From NCBI GenBank assembly GCA_022787085.1, contig JALFVE010000045.1:1-33625 (forward strand): a stretch of DNA of 33,625 bases. Reading direction: 5' to 3'. This DNA comes from Oscillospiraceae bacterium. Its GTDB lineage: Bacteria > Bacillota > Clostridia > Oscillospirales > Ruminococcaceae. The position numbers and the translations under genes are program-made. Within the stretch, counting starts at the first letter, position 1. The number at the start of each line of letters is the position of its first letter. The notes beneath the pieces are model-generated. The model made no database searches. It had not been told where the DNA came from and saw nothing but the letters and a program-made list of their open reading frames with translations. Below are positions 24,297 to 33,166 of the stretch, one piece after another.

Positions 24297-26405
24297 TTAT
24301 TCCGCTGATTTATCGGTCTTTGGTCTGCGGCCCCGCTTCTTGGGAGCAGCCTCCGCCGATGTATTTGCTGCTTTTTCCGCTGCTGCGGTCTTCCTTGCAG
24401 GCTTTCTGGCGGTCTTTTTGGTCGAAGCAGTTTCCTTGACTGCTGCTGTCTCGGTAACGTCTATCTTCTCGCCGCTCGTTTTCCTGCGTGCCTTGGGGGG
24501 AACATACTTAAAGAACATTGCGGACAGTCCCGGGATCGTAAGACTGATGGAATAATCGCAGCCGTGCATTGAATATTCCTTTGCCTTTATCTTGCCGTTG
24601 TCCACCTCTCCGCTGCCGCCGTATTTAACGTCATCGGTGGAGAATATCTGCTCATATGTGCCCTCATAGGGAACGCCTATCCTGTAATCGCTCCGCCTCA
24701 CGGGAACGAAGTTGCAGACAACGATTATCTCGGCGGGCTTTTCGGGGTCGGAATTGTCGATTCGTCTGAAGGATATCACGCTCTGAGTATAATCATCGGC
24801 GCATATCCACTTGAAGCCGTCCCATGAATCGTCGTCGTGCCAGAAGGCGGGGGTATTCTTATAGAGATTGTTAAGATCTCTGTAAAAATCATTCATCTTG
24901 CGGTGGGTCTCGAAGCCCAGAAGCATCCAGTCAAGCTCCTTTTCGTAATTCCACTCGATGACCTGAGCAAAGTCGTTGCCCATGAAATTGAGCTTCTTTC
25001 CGGGGTGGGCTATCATATAGGAGGCAAAGGCTCTCTGGCTGGCAAATTTGCCCTCCATGGTGCCGCTGCTCATTTTGCCGTAAAGCGAAGCCTTTCCGTG
25101 AACCACCTCGTCATGGGAGATGGGAAGCACGAAATTCTCGCTGAATGCATAGAAGAAGGAGAAGGTGAGCTTGCCGTGATCTCCTGCTCTGTAAATGGGG
25201 TCGGTGCGCATATAGGAAAGGGTGTCGTTCATCCAGCCCATGTTCCACTTGAAGTTAAAGCCCAGACCTCCCACATCCGCAGGCTTTGTTACCATAGGCC
25301 ATGCGGTGGATTCCTCTGCTATCATGAGCACATCGGGATTTCTGGAGAAAACGGTGGTATTGAGCTTCTGCAAAAACTCAATAGCCTCAAGATTCTCATG
25401 TCCGCCGTTTTTATTGGGACGCCATTCACGTCTGTCATAATCAAGATAGAGCATTGAAGCAACGGCGTCAACACGAAGCCCGTCAACGTGGAATTTCTCA
25501 ATCCAGTAAACCGCATTTGAAATAAGGAAGCTTCTTACCTCGCCCTTGCCGTAGTCGAATACTCTGGTTCCCCAAGCTGCGTGCTCCTTTTTCAGGGGAT
25601 CGCTGTACTCATAGCAGCAGTCGCCGTCAAATTCAAAAAGACCTGCGGCGTCCTTGGGGAAATGGGCAGGAACCCAGTCAAGGATAACTCCGATCCCGTT
25701 CTGATGGAAGATGTCTATCATCTGCATGAACTGCTCGGGAGTGCCGTAGCGGGAGGTGGGAGCATAATAGCCGATTACCTGATAGCCCCATGAGCCGTCA
25801 TAGGGGTATTCCGCCAGGGGCATAAGCTCTAAATGGGTATAGCCCATATCCTTCAAATAATCGGACATTTCATGGGCAAACTTTACATAGTCAAAGGGAG
25901 AACCGTCCTCATACTGCTTCCATGAACCGAGATGCGCCTCGTAGATGTTCATGGGGCTTTTGTAGATGTTGATCTTTTTCTTGTAGTCGTACCATTTCCG
26001 GTCATGCCACTCGTAGCTGTCGATGTCGAAATATTTTGTTGCGGTATTGGGACGAAGCTCCATGTGTGTGCCGTAGGGATCTGCCTTGTCCACAATGCTC
26101 ATGTGAGCGGTCTCAACGCTGTATTTGTAGGCAAAATACTGCTCCACGCCCTCTATGAATATCTCCCACACTGTGGGGTCATCAAGGCGGTACATGGGAT
26201 TCTTGCGTCTGTCCCAGTTGTTGAAGTCTCCCACCAGCGAGACGGACTTGGCATTGGGCGCCCATACACGGAAATAAACGCCCTCCCTGCCGTCCTTCAC
26301 GCCCTTGTGAGCGCCGAAGAAATTAAACGCCTCGCAGTTGCTGCCCTCGTGGAAAACAAAAAGAGGAAAATCATAATCTCCGATAGAGGATCTGTTTTTA
26401 CTCAT
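24297..26405 (-). CDS. glgB: 1,4-alpha-glucan branching enzyme with a basic C-terminal tail
   Basis: A 702-residue GH13 enzyme that makes alpha-1,6 branches in glycogen. A CBM48-type N-terminal domain ([22 protein letters not shown]) is followed by the catalytic barrel with [17 protein letters not shown], the nucleophile region [15 protein letters not shown], the acid/base MIAEEST and [12 protein letters not shown], then a C-terminal beta domain ending MFFKYVPP. Residues about 638-702 are an extra tail of Lys, Ala, Thr and Glu ([18 protein letters not shown]) ending in PKKRGRRPK, unlike any part of the GH13 fold. The ATG at 26403-26405 (MSKNRSSIG) is preferred; GAAAGGTGG lies about 13 bases upstream. 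A GTG at 26453 extends the frame by 16 codons but has no ribosome site. It is the first gene of the glg operon, with a promoter about 80 bases upstream. Confidence 0.95.
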   Translation of the reverse strand: MSKNRSSIGDYDFPLFVFHEGSNCEAFNFFGAHKGVKDGREGVYFRVWAPNAKSVSLVGDFNNWDRRKNPMYRLDDPTVWEIFIEGVEQYFAYKYSVETAHMSIVDKADPYGTHMELRPNTATKYFDIDSYEWHDRKWYDYKKKINIYKSPMNIYEAHLGSWKQYEDGSPFDYVKFAHEMSDYLKDMGYTHLELMPLAEYPYDGSWGYQVIGYYAPTSRYGTPEQFMQMIDIFHQNGIGVILDWVPAHFPKDAAGLFEFDGDCCYEYSDPLKKEHAAWGTRVFDYGKGEVRSFLISNAVYWIEKFHVDGLRVDAVASMLYLDYDRREWRPNKNGGHENLEAIEFLQKLNTTVFSRNPDVLMIAEESTAWPMVTKPADVGGLGFNFKWNMGWMNDTLSYMRTDPIYRAGDHGKLTFSFFYAFSENFVLPISHDEVVHGKASLYGKMSSGTMEGKFASQRAFASYMIAHPGKKLNFMGNDFAQVIEWNYEKELDWMLLGFETHRKMNDFYRDLNNLYKNTPAFWHDDDSWDGFKWICADDYTQSVISFRRIDNSDPEKPAEIIVVCNFVPVRRSDYRIGVPYEGTYEQIFSTDDVKYGGSGEVDNGKIKAKEYSMHGCDYSISLTIPGLSAMFFKYVPPKARRKTSGEKIDVTETAAVKETASTKKTARKPARKTAAAEKAANTSAEAAPKKRGRRPKTDKSAE

Positions 26406-26486
26406 ATGACGAAAATATCCACCTTTCAGGTTATTTGAAGCGGACTCCTTCACCGTTGGAATATACGTCCGCTTATCTTACTTAAT

Positions 26487-26515
26487 ATTTTAACAGATTA
26501 TGCATGAGATTACAA
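26487..26515 (-). promoter_or_regulatory. Promoter of the glgBCDA operon
   Basis: On the minus strand TTGTAA (26510-26515) and TAAAAT (26487-26492) are spaced by 17 bases. The predicted transcript starts near 26480, leaving a leader of about 75 bases before glgB. Confidence 0.72.
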
Positions 26516-26521
26516 GGGGTA

Positions 26522-26538
26522 TTGTAAAAGTTTTACAA
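26522..26538. promoter_or_regulatory. Palindromic operator-like site upstream of the glg promoter
   Basis: TTGTAAAA-G-TTTTACAA is a perfect 8+1+8 palindrome, 6 bases upstream of the -35 box. The half-sites resemble those of LacI/CcpA-type operators (TGTAAA...TTTACA) but lack the central CG. The regulator is unknown. Confidence 0.55.
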
Positions 26539-26632
26539 ATCTCACTTATTTCTCACATCACCTTTGTGCAAGATAACAACGCTTTTCCATATGTTAGGAA
26601 ATAGAATTGTTAATTTTATGTAAATAAAACGA

Positions 26633-28960
26633 TTAAGCATTATAAAGCCTCAGAACGGCGGCTGTTCTGTCATCGGGACGTTCCCCTCCGTATTCCTCGG
26701 CGGCTGCCATTATCCTGCCGCATATCTGCTCGCAGGTGAGCCTGTCATTTTCAAGCACTGCCGCAACGGCTGCTCCTGTGATGTCAATTCCGTCGGTGGT
26801 CATAAGCACCCGTGAATTTTCATTGAGCATTATCCGTTCCTCGGTGACGGGCAGCCCGCTTATTATACCCACAGGTGCGGAGCTGTCGCTGTAAATGCTC
26901 ATAATGGGGCTGTTTTCTCCCTCACGGGTCAGAACGGCGGTGGGCGCAGCTCCCATTTTTATAAGCCTGCCCTCGCCCGTATAGAGATCGGTCTTCAATA
27001 TATCCACAGTGGTGAAAATTTCCTCCGAGGATGCGGCGGACATTATCACATTGAGCATCCTGACCGAATTGCGGCTTCCCATTCCCCCTATCATCATTCG
27101 GCGCAGGAGATTTACCGCAAGGGCGCTGCGGGAGCCTGCCTTTCCTCCTCTGCCCATGCCGTCGGAAAGGATTATGTAATAATTTCCCATACCGTCCTCG
27201 AAGCAGGCATGACTGTCCCCGCAGCAGCCCTCTGCCGCCTCTGCCTGTATCTCGCAGTCGGGAACATATTTCCCCTCCTGCCGCCATCTGATGCGGCAAA
27301 GCCTGTTTTCCCCCTCTCCGCAATAGGTAACGGCGGGTCTTGCGAGACGGACCCCGAAAAGCGCCCCGAGACGCTCCGTAATGCCGCTCAGATGAATATC
27401 CTTGAAATTCTCGTCGGGATGGATATATGCCTCAGCAAAGGGGCGCTGCTCACCGTCAAAGGCTACCTCGGCGGAGCGGACGGAAAATTCCTCCTCAAGG
27501 AGCCTGCGGAGTATTTTCGATAATTCCTCGTCCTCACGAAGCAGGTCGTTCAGCTCTCCCGAAAGCTCGCTTATCATTCCGCAGGAGGCTGAAAGCTGCT
27601 CAGAGGCGCTGTCTAAAAATCGCCGCAGGTATGCCGATCGTCTGCGGGATATCCTTTCCATTCCCGCCGCACGAGTGAAGCTGTCAGCAAGCTGCGCTTT
27701 TTTCGAGCAGCCCTCAAAGCCCGACGGCAGCTCCTTTGCAGTGATCTTACCTTTTTTCTCCGCAATGCTCTGAGCGGCCTTGAAGCAGCTTTCAATACCG
27801 TCAGGCGAAATGCAGCCGCAAGCCGCGCTGCACCCGTGCTGCGAGCAAGCAGTGCCGCAAATACTGCTCCTGATGTCCGAATATATATCCTGCGAACCCA
27901 TGTCCGAAGTGCGCATAAAAAGCTCCGCCGCCGTCTGAACATCCTCTCCTACCTCCTCAAGCACCTTTGCCGCAAATTTCAGCTTATCCGAACGGATATC
28001 CCTTTTTTCCGAGGATGCGAATATCCCGTTCAGCTTCGGAAGATAGAGCCTTTCGGGTATCAGGCAGTAGAGAGCCGCAGCTATTCCCATATCTGCGATA
28101 AAGCCCGGCGTTCCCGAGGGCATTCCCGCCGCTGCGGATATTCCGAAGGCGGACAGGATAAATGCCATATTCACCGCATATTTTCCCTTAACCGCATAAA
28201 GCCCCGCCGCAAGCCCCGCAAAGGCAAGCATTGCTCCGCTTCTGCCCAGAGACTGCTCCGCAAGAAGAAATGAAGCGGCGGAAAGTATTCCCGCTGCCGC
28301 TCCGCCCATGCAGCCGAATTTCCTTGCCGCTGCAGCTGTGAAAAAGCCTGCTGCTATCCTGCCCGAATTCACAGCGCCCGTTTCGGGAGAGGCAAGAGCG
28401 CATATCCCAAGCATATAGGTTATCCCCACGGCGGCGGTCCGGAAGCCTCCGCTCCCCTCGGAATAAAAGCCCGTTTTAACAGTTCTGACGGTCTCGCAGA
28501 GGCAGTATGCCGCTCCCGAGCACATCACCGCTCTGAAAAATACCGCTATAAACATTACCCAGTCTCCGCCGTTTGCCGCCGAGACTGCCGCACTGCTTAT
28601 AAAGTACGCTCCGCCTGCTGCCAGAGACCGTATTTTCGGGGAGCATTTCCTGCGGAACACCCACAGAAGCGCTGCTGTGAATGCCGCTGCCGACAGCTCC
28701 GCTATATGCTTCCAGAGGCTTCCGTCCGCCGCCCATGCACAGAACATCCCGAACACCGCCGCCGCTGCCGACAGGGGACTTCCCGCCGCCGTCAGGGACG
28801 CTCCGAAGGGGGATGCTGCTCCGCCTATCCTCATTCCTGCGGTTATGTAGCCCATGACAGCCCACAGCACCGCTGCCGCCGTCTGCTCCCGTGTCCTGCG
28901 GCGAGAGGAAGTCTCGGGATGAAGAGACATTTCCCCCGTTTTTTCCGTCCTTGTGATCAT
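26633..28960 (-). CDS. spoIIE: Stage II sporulation protein E, membrane PP2C phosphatase
   Basis: A 775-residue protein with the SpoIIE architecture. Residues about 25-310 hold some ten hydrophobic helices rich in Ala and Gly. A central cytoplasmic region (about 310-560) follows, with a cysteine cluster (CGTACSQHGCSAACGC) near residue 370. The C-terminal 200 residues are a PP2C-type serine phosphatase with YYIILSDGMGRGGKAG, VDILKTDLYTGEGRLIKMGAAPT, SSAPVGI, LMTTDGI and PDDRTAAVLRL, which keep the metal-binding Asp residues. In known sporulators SpoIIE localises to the polar septum with FtsZ and dephosphorylates SpoIIAA to activate sigma-F in the forespore. It is monocistronic here. AGGAAAGGAAG precedes the ATG. 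It stands apart from the spoIIA operon, as is usual. Confidence 0.93.
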   Translation of the reverse strand: MITRTEKTGEMSLHPETSSRRRTREQTAAAVLWAVMGYITAGMRIGGAASPFGASLTAAGSPLSAAAAVFGMFCAWAADGSLWKHIAELSAAAFTAALLWVFRRKCSPKIRSLAAGGAYFISSAAVSAANGGDWVMFIAVFFRAVMCSGAAYCLCETVRTVKTGFYSEGSGGFRTAAVGITYMLGICALASPETGAVNSGRIAAGFFTAAAARKFGCMGGAAAGILSAASFLLAEQSLGRSGAMLAFAGLAAGLYAVKGKYAVNMAFILSAFGISAAAGMPSGTPGFIADMGIAAALYCLIPERLYLPKLNGIFASSEKRDIRSDKLKFAAKVLEEVGEDVQTAAELFMRTSDMGSQDIYSDIRSSICGTACSQHGCSAACGCISPDGIESCFKAAQSIAEKKGKITAKELPSGFEGCSKKAQLADSFTRAAGMERISRRRSAYLRRFLDSASEQLSASCGMISELSGELNDLLREDEELSKILRRLLEEEFSVRSAEVAFDGEQRPFAEAYIHPDENFKDIHLSGITERLGALFGVRLARPAVTYCGEGENRLCRIRWRQEGKYVPDCEIQAEAAEGCCGDSHACFEDGMGNYYIILSDGMGRGGKAGSRSALAVNLLRRMMIGGMGSRNSVRMLNVIMSAASSEEIFTTVDILKTDLYTGEGRLIKMGAAPTAVLTREGENSPIMSIYSDSSAPVGIISGLPVTEERIMLNENSRVLMTTDGIDITGAAVAAVLENDRLTCEQICGRIMAAAEEYGGERPDDRTAAVLRLYNA

Positions 28961-29012
28961 TTTTATCTTCCTTTCCTTTTGGTTCCCTGTTTATTTTTCG
29001 GGTATATATTTA

Positions 29013-29041
29013 GTTATAGGATAACATTATCCCTGTGCGAA
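29013..29041 (-). promoter_or_regulatory. Possible spoIIE promoter with palindrome in the spacer
   Basis: On the minus strand TTCGCA (29036-29041) and TATAAC (29013-29018) are 17 bases apart, a moderate match. The spacer contains the palindrome GGATAA-TG-TTATCC (29019-29032). The 295 bases between spoIIE and the next gene also contain the divergent promoter at 29189 and a small CCCGA/TCGGG hairpin near 29130-29145; no gene is visible. Confidence 0.4.
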
Positions 29042-29188
29042 AAAGGTCACATCTGCGCAAGAAAGCTTTTTTATCACTTGCGGATAACTGACGAATACCG
29101 TTGAAAAAGCTTATTCCGCTTTATTTATTCCCGATGAGAGTCGGGGTCTGTCGGGAAATTGCAGGGGAATTTGCGGCTGCTTTTTTTC

Positions 29189-29217
29189 TTGACAAAACAT
29201 TGACGATGTATTATAAT
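29189..29217 (+). promoter_or_regulatory. Promoter of the two-pass membrane protein gene
   Basis: TTGACA (29189-29194) and TATAAT (29212-29217) are perfect consensus hexamers 17 bases apart. Transcription should start near 29224. Confidence 0.87.
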
Positions 29218-29255
29218 CAGATTATACAGATATGTCGGAAAATGGGGTAATAAAT

Positions 29256-30164
29256 ATGAACAGGGTCACAAGGTCTGTTTTGCTTCTCTTTCTTGTTGCG
29301 GGACTGCTGGGAATAAGCTTTATCGCTGCGGGCACTGAGGAGAAAAGGGCTATTGCAAAGGGTATCAAGGATTTTAACACAATGATCCCATCGGAATTTA
29401 ATGCGGGACAGTTCGTGGAGGGCAATGTTTACGAGGTCTTCGGGGAATTTGCCTACATGGAAAGCTACAATGAGACTCTTGGAATAAAGCACGGCTCAAA
29501 GATCACATCCCATTACTATCTCATTCTTTTGAGCGGAAGCTTTGAATCGGATACTCCCATGTTTATTGCCCTTGAGCTGAAATCACCCGAAGCGGTGGAG
29601 AATGCGGAGCTTCTTCTGGAGCAGACTGTTGATTATGAGATAAACGGCACCGAGCCTGTGATATGGAACGAATTTTATGTTCAGGGCAAGCTTAAAAAGC
29701 TGGGCGGCGAGCTTGAGGAGCATCTTTACTCATGGCTCACAAGCGACGGTGAGGACGGCACAAGAGCCGATTATGAGGATATGATATGCCCATTTGTTAT
29801 CACGGAGCGGAATGTGACCTCGGTGGAAGGCGATATGACCTTCGGCATAGTTCTCACGGTCATTTGCTCCGCCGCTGCGGCTGCTATGCTGATTATTTTC
29901 ATAAAGGCACGAGCTTCGTCGGCTCAGACCTCTCCTTATCCCGACGCCTCCTATCCCCCGCCAAGGGCTTCGGACAGCTTCGGAAATACCACCGCCTCGG
30001 GAAATATCTCCTCTCCCTCGGACGGCGGCGAATCCGCAAGGCTTATGGAAAAGCTCAGCCGTCTTTCACAGCCTGCCGATCCCGATGATTTTTTCTCGGG
30101 TCCCATTTCTAAAAAGCATGATGATTCGGGGCTTGGGACAGGCATTGCCGATGATGATAAATAA
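29256..30164 (+). CDS. Two-pass membrane protein of unknown function
   Basis: A 302-residue protein that I do not assign to a family. One transmembrane helix lies at about 8-27 (VLLLFLVAGLLGISFIAAG), an extracytoplasmic domain of some 165 residues follows, a second helix lies at about 198-218 (IVLTVICSAAAAAMLIIFI), and a Ser/Pro/Asp-rich cytoplasmic tail of 80 residues ends the protein. The outer domain includes EGNVYEVFGEFAYMES and HYYLILLSG. The ATG at 29256 is preferred over one at 29232, which would leave a leader of under ten bases after the promoter; GGGG lies about 9 bases before 29256. It stands alone between divergent spoIIE and the zapA promoter, with no visible functional link. Confidence 0.75.
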   Translation: MNRVTRSVLLLFLVAGLLGISFIAAGTEEKRAIAKGIKDFNTMIPSEFNAGQFVEGNVYEVFGEFAYMESYNETLGIKHGSKITSHYYLILLSGSFESDTPMFIALELKSPEAVENAELLLEQTVDYEINGTEPVIWNEFYVQGKLKKLGGELEEHLYSWLTSDGEDGTRADYEDMICPFVITERNVTSVEGDMTFGIVLTVICSAAAAAMLIIFIKARASSAQTSPYPDASYPPPRASDSFGNTTASGNISSPSDGGESARLMEKLSRLSQPADPDDFFSGPISKKHDDSGLGTGIADDDK

Positions 30165-30177
30165 ATCATTCGGGCTC

Positions 30178-30206
30178 TTGATATTTCCCGCAAAATGCAT
30201 TATAAT
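30178..30206 (+). promoter_or_regulatory. Promoter of the zapA operon
   Basis: TTGATA (30178-30183) and TATAAT (30201-30206) are separated by 17 bases, 38 bases before the zapA ATG. Confidence 0.82.
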
Positions 30207-30244
30207 TTATAGTAATTAAATTTTTAGCCGAAAGGAACGGACAG

Positions 30245-31093
30245 ATGAACATTGTAAACAAAGTCAAGGTCACTATCTGCGGCAAGGAGTATAATCTCCA
30301 GACCGACGAGACTCCCGATTATCTCATTTCTCTGGCAAAGCGTGTGGATAAGGAAATAGGCGATCTGGTCAAGGCTAAACCCAATTTCGGCATCCAGAAC
30401 GCCGCTGTGTTTGTTGCCCTCACCTCTCTCGACGAGGCTCAGAAGGCTGCCGACAGCATTGAAAATATCCGCACTCAGATCAAGACCTATATGTCGGAGA
30501 CTGCCAAGGCTCGCAAGGAAAAGGAAAAGCTTGCTGAAAAGAACAAGGCTCTTTCCGAAAAGATCGAGGCACTGGAAAAGGAAATAAAGGAGCTGAAAAA
30601 GCGTCCCCCTCAGTTTGACTGCGAGCAGCTTGTACTGGAAAACACCATTACTCCTGCGGTGATGATATATGCGGAGGAAAATGCCGCATCTTCCGAGGAT
30701 ACCAATAATCCTGTGAAGGAGCAGGAGCCTGAGGAGAAGAAGATCTCCGAGGATCTGAAGGAGCCCGAGGAAAAGAAGGCTGACGAGGAAAATGCCGCTC
30801 CCGAAAAGGGATCCGCTCCCGAAGCAAAGGCGGAGGATACTCCAAAGCCCGAGGAGGCTCCCAAGGAACAGGCTGACATTGCCCCGTTATCCGATGAAAA
30901 GAAGGAAGCGCCCGCCCAGACTGCCGAATGCGGCTCAGATGCCAGTAACGGCGAGGAAAAAGCCGATTCCGCAGAACACGGAGGGATTGACGGAGGAACA
31001 GGCTCAGAAGCTCCGAATGATGGCGGTAATTCACAAAATGCTGACGTGACTCAGCCACATCAGAACAGGAAAAGCAGAAAGAAAAGGCATTAA
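30245..31093 (+). CDS. zapA: ZapA-like cell division protein with a long acidic tail
   Basis: A 282-residue protein. Residues 1 to about 90 are a ZapA domain (NKVKVTICGKEYNLQTDE, then DYLISLAKRVDKEIGDL, then AAVFVALTSLDEAQKA), followed by a coiled coil to about 120 (KEKEKLAEKNKALSEKIEALEKEIKELKK). ZapA binds FtsZ and promotes bundling of the division ring. Residues about 140-282 are unlike normal ZapA, which is usually some 85-140 residues long: a low-complexity tail of Glu, Lys, Pro, Ala and Asp (EPEEKKI, EPEEKKAD), ending in the basic NRKSRKKRH. AAAGGAACGG precedes the ATG by 7 bases. The U32 gene follows after 6 bases, so they are cotranscribed. Confidence 0.85.
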   Translation: MNIVNKVKVTICGKEYNLQTDETPDYLISLAKRVDKEIGDLVKAKPNFGIQNAAVFVALTSLDEAQKAADSIENIRTQIKTYMSETAKARKEKEKLAEKNKALSEKIEALEKEIKELKKRPPQFDCEQLVLENTITPAVMIYAEENAASSEDTNNPVKEQEPEEKKISEDLKEPEEKKADEENAAPEKGSAPEAKAEDTPKPEEAPKEQADIAPLSDEKKEAPAQTAECGSDASNGEEKADSAEHGGIDGGTGSEAPNDGGNSQNADVTQPHQNRKSRKKRH

Positions 31094-31099
31094 CAGGCT

Positions 31100-33166
31100 A
31101 TGAATAACACCCACAAGCCCGAGGTGCTTGCTCCCGCAGGCAGTCTCGAAAGCATATTTGCCGCTGTAAGATGCGGCGCAGACGGCATTTACGCAGGCGG
31201 AAAGCTCTTTTCTGCCAGAGCAAACGCCGTCAATTTTTCCCATGAGGACCTTAAAGCTGCGGCGGATCAATGCCATCTTCATGGGGTAAAGCTCTATCGT
31301 GCCATGAACACGGTAATTTTTGACGGCGAGGCGGAGGAATTTGTCAGGGAAGTTAAATTCTGCGCCGAGATCGGTATTGACGGGCTTATAATTCAGGATA
31401 TTGGAGCGGCTTTTCTTGCGGAAAGGGCTGTCCCCAATATGCCCCGTCACGGTTCCACACAGATGACCGTTCACACCCCGCTGGGGGCAATTGCCGCCAA
31501 AAATGCGGGCTTTTGCAGGATCGTTCCCGCAAGAGAGCTTTCCCTCGAAGCTATTCGGAAGATATGCGAAACAGGCACCGAGACGGAGGTCTTCGTTCAC
31601 GGGGCTCAGTGTATGTGCCTTTCGGGACAATGCTACATGAGCGCTCTTATCGGCTCAAGAAGCGCTAACAGGGGTCAGTGCGCTCAGGCGTGCAGATTAC
31701 CGTTTTCCGCAGATAACAAAAAGACGGAGCATTATGCCCTGTCGCTCAAGGATATGTCTTTGGTGAGCCATATCGGCGAGCTTATAGATGCAGGCTGCGC
31801 TTCCTTTAAAATCGAGGGACGGATGAAGCGTCCCGAATATGTGGCGGCGGCGGTAACGGCTGTTCGTCATGCCGCTGACGGCGAGGGAGATATTTCCGAG
31901 GATATGGCAAGGCTTGAGGCGGTCTTCTCCCGCAGCGGCTTTACCGACGGATATTTAACGGGAAAAATCGGCGGTGAGATGTTCGGTCATCGCAGAAAAG
32001 AGGACGTTGTTTCTGCTGACAAGGTGCTGCCCTCTCTTGCCGCATTATACAAGGACGAGAAAAAATGCCGCAGTATATGCTTTTCCTTTGCCGCAAGGGC
32101 AGGAAAGCCTGTAACGCTCGGATTTTCCTCGGGGGATATAAACGGCGTTATTTCGGGTGCTGTTCCCGAAGCTGCGGTCAACAGAAGCCTTTCTGCCGAG
32201 GATGTGAAAAGGCAGCTTTCCAAGCTGGGAGGCACCGTATTTGAGCTTGACGGCATTATCTGCGATATTGATGAAGGCATTACTGTTCCCGCTTCCGAGC
32301 TTAACAGGCTGCGCAGAGAGGCTGTTTCCGAATGTGAAAGACTCACTGTTATGAAAAATACTCCCCGTTATGCCGTTACGGGATACAGCCCCGAAATGCC
32401 TGTTCCTGCGGGATTTTCGGGAAATCCTGCTTTAAGGGTGATCTCATCGGATGCCCAAACGGTTCGCATGGCGGCTGAATATTCGGAGCTTGTGATCGCT
32501 CCCATAAACGTTTGCAGGGGGCTTTCGGAGGATGCTGTCATAAATAAGGCGGCTGTTTCTCTCCCCGATATCGTTACTGATGAAGAGGGGCTTTTAAATG
32601 AGCTGCAAGCCCTGAAAGCAAGAGGCTTTTCTCATTTTGTCTGCGGCAATTTTACCCATCTCGGCGTGCTTTCGGAGCTTGATAACATTCACATTCACGG
32701 AGGCACGGGGCTGAATATTACAAATTCCTTTGCTATAAAGCGCTTCAAGGAGCTGGGGCTTGAGGATATCACCGCCTCCTTTGAGCTTAAAGCGGCGCAG
32801 TTTTCGTCGCTGTGCAAGGAAATTCCCACGGGCTTTTACGCTTACGGCAGGCTGCCCCTTATGATAACCCGAAACTGCCCCGTTAAGGCTCAGTCGGGCT
32901 GCAAAAGCTGCTCGGGCGGGCTTACCGACAGGACGGGACGCTTTTTCCCTGTGGAATGTGATGACAGAAAATACGCCCGTATCCGAAACTGCGACATTCT
33001 TGAGACTTCGGACAAGCTTTCATCCTTCAGAGGTGCGGCATTTGCTCTGCTCGATACGGGAAATATGCCATTGTCGCAGGCGGAGGGCGTTATTCGGCGA
33101 TACCTTGGTCATGGCGCTCCCTATGGAAAATTTACAAGAGGACTTTATTTCAGGGGGATAAAATAA
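31100..33166 (+). CDS. U32-family protein (peptidase U32 / RNA hydroxylase type)
   Basis: A 688-residue protein of the U32 family. EVLAPAGSLESIFAAVRCGADGIYAGG and the cysteine-rich signature are diagnostic: HGAQCMCLSGQCYMS, then SRSANRGQCAQACRLPF, and near the C terminus NCPVKAQSGCKSCSGG. LSLKDMSLVSHI and SFKIEGRMKRPEYV complete the core. Family members TrhP and RlhA hydroxylate tRNA U34 or 23S rRNA C2501 using prephenate-linked chemistry and probably an iron-sulfur cluster; others were first described as collagenases. The length and the extra C-terminal domain favour the RlhA-like long form over the roughly 450-residue TrhP, but I cannot settle this. It follows zapA by 6 bases and its stop overlaps the next ATG by one base. 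Confidence 0.88.
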   Translation: MNNTHKPEVLAPAGSLESIFAAVRCGADGIYAGGKLFSARANAVNFSHEDLKAAADQCHLHGVKLYRAMNTVIFDGEAEEFVREVKFCAEIGIDGLIIQDIGAAFLAERAVPNMPRHGSTQMTVHTPLGAIAAKNAGFCRIVPARELSLEAIRKICETGTETEVFVHGAQCMCLSGQCYMSALIGSRSANRGQCAQACRLPFSADNKKTEHYALSLKDMSLVSHIGELIDAGCASFKIEGRMKRPEYVAAAVTAVRHAADGEGDISEDMARLEAVFSRSGFTDGYLTGKIGGEMFGHRRKEDVVSADKVLPSLAALYKDEKKCRSICFSFAARAGKPVTLGFSSGDINGVISGAVPEAAVNRSLSAEDVKRQLSKLGGTVFELDGIICDIDEGITVPASELNRLRREAVSECERLTVMKNTPRYAVTGYSPEMPVPAGFSGNPALRVISSDAQTVRMAAEYSELVIAPINVCRGLSEDAVINKAAVSLPDIVTDEEGLLNELQALKARGFSHFVCGNFTHLGVLSELDNIHIHGGTGLNITNSFAIKRFKELGLEDITASFELKAAQFSSLCKEIPTGFYAYGRLPLMITRNCPVKAQSGCKSCSGGLTDRTGRFFPVECDDRKYARIRNCDILETSDKLSSFRGAAFALLDTGNMPLSQAEGVIRRYLGHGAPYGKFTRGLYFRGIK

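Noticed and set aside
26406-26453. GTG at 26451-26453 as the glgB start
   Set aside because: No ribosome site precedes it, while GAAAGGTGG precedes the ATG at 26403-26405 and the protein from there has a normal N terminus.
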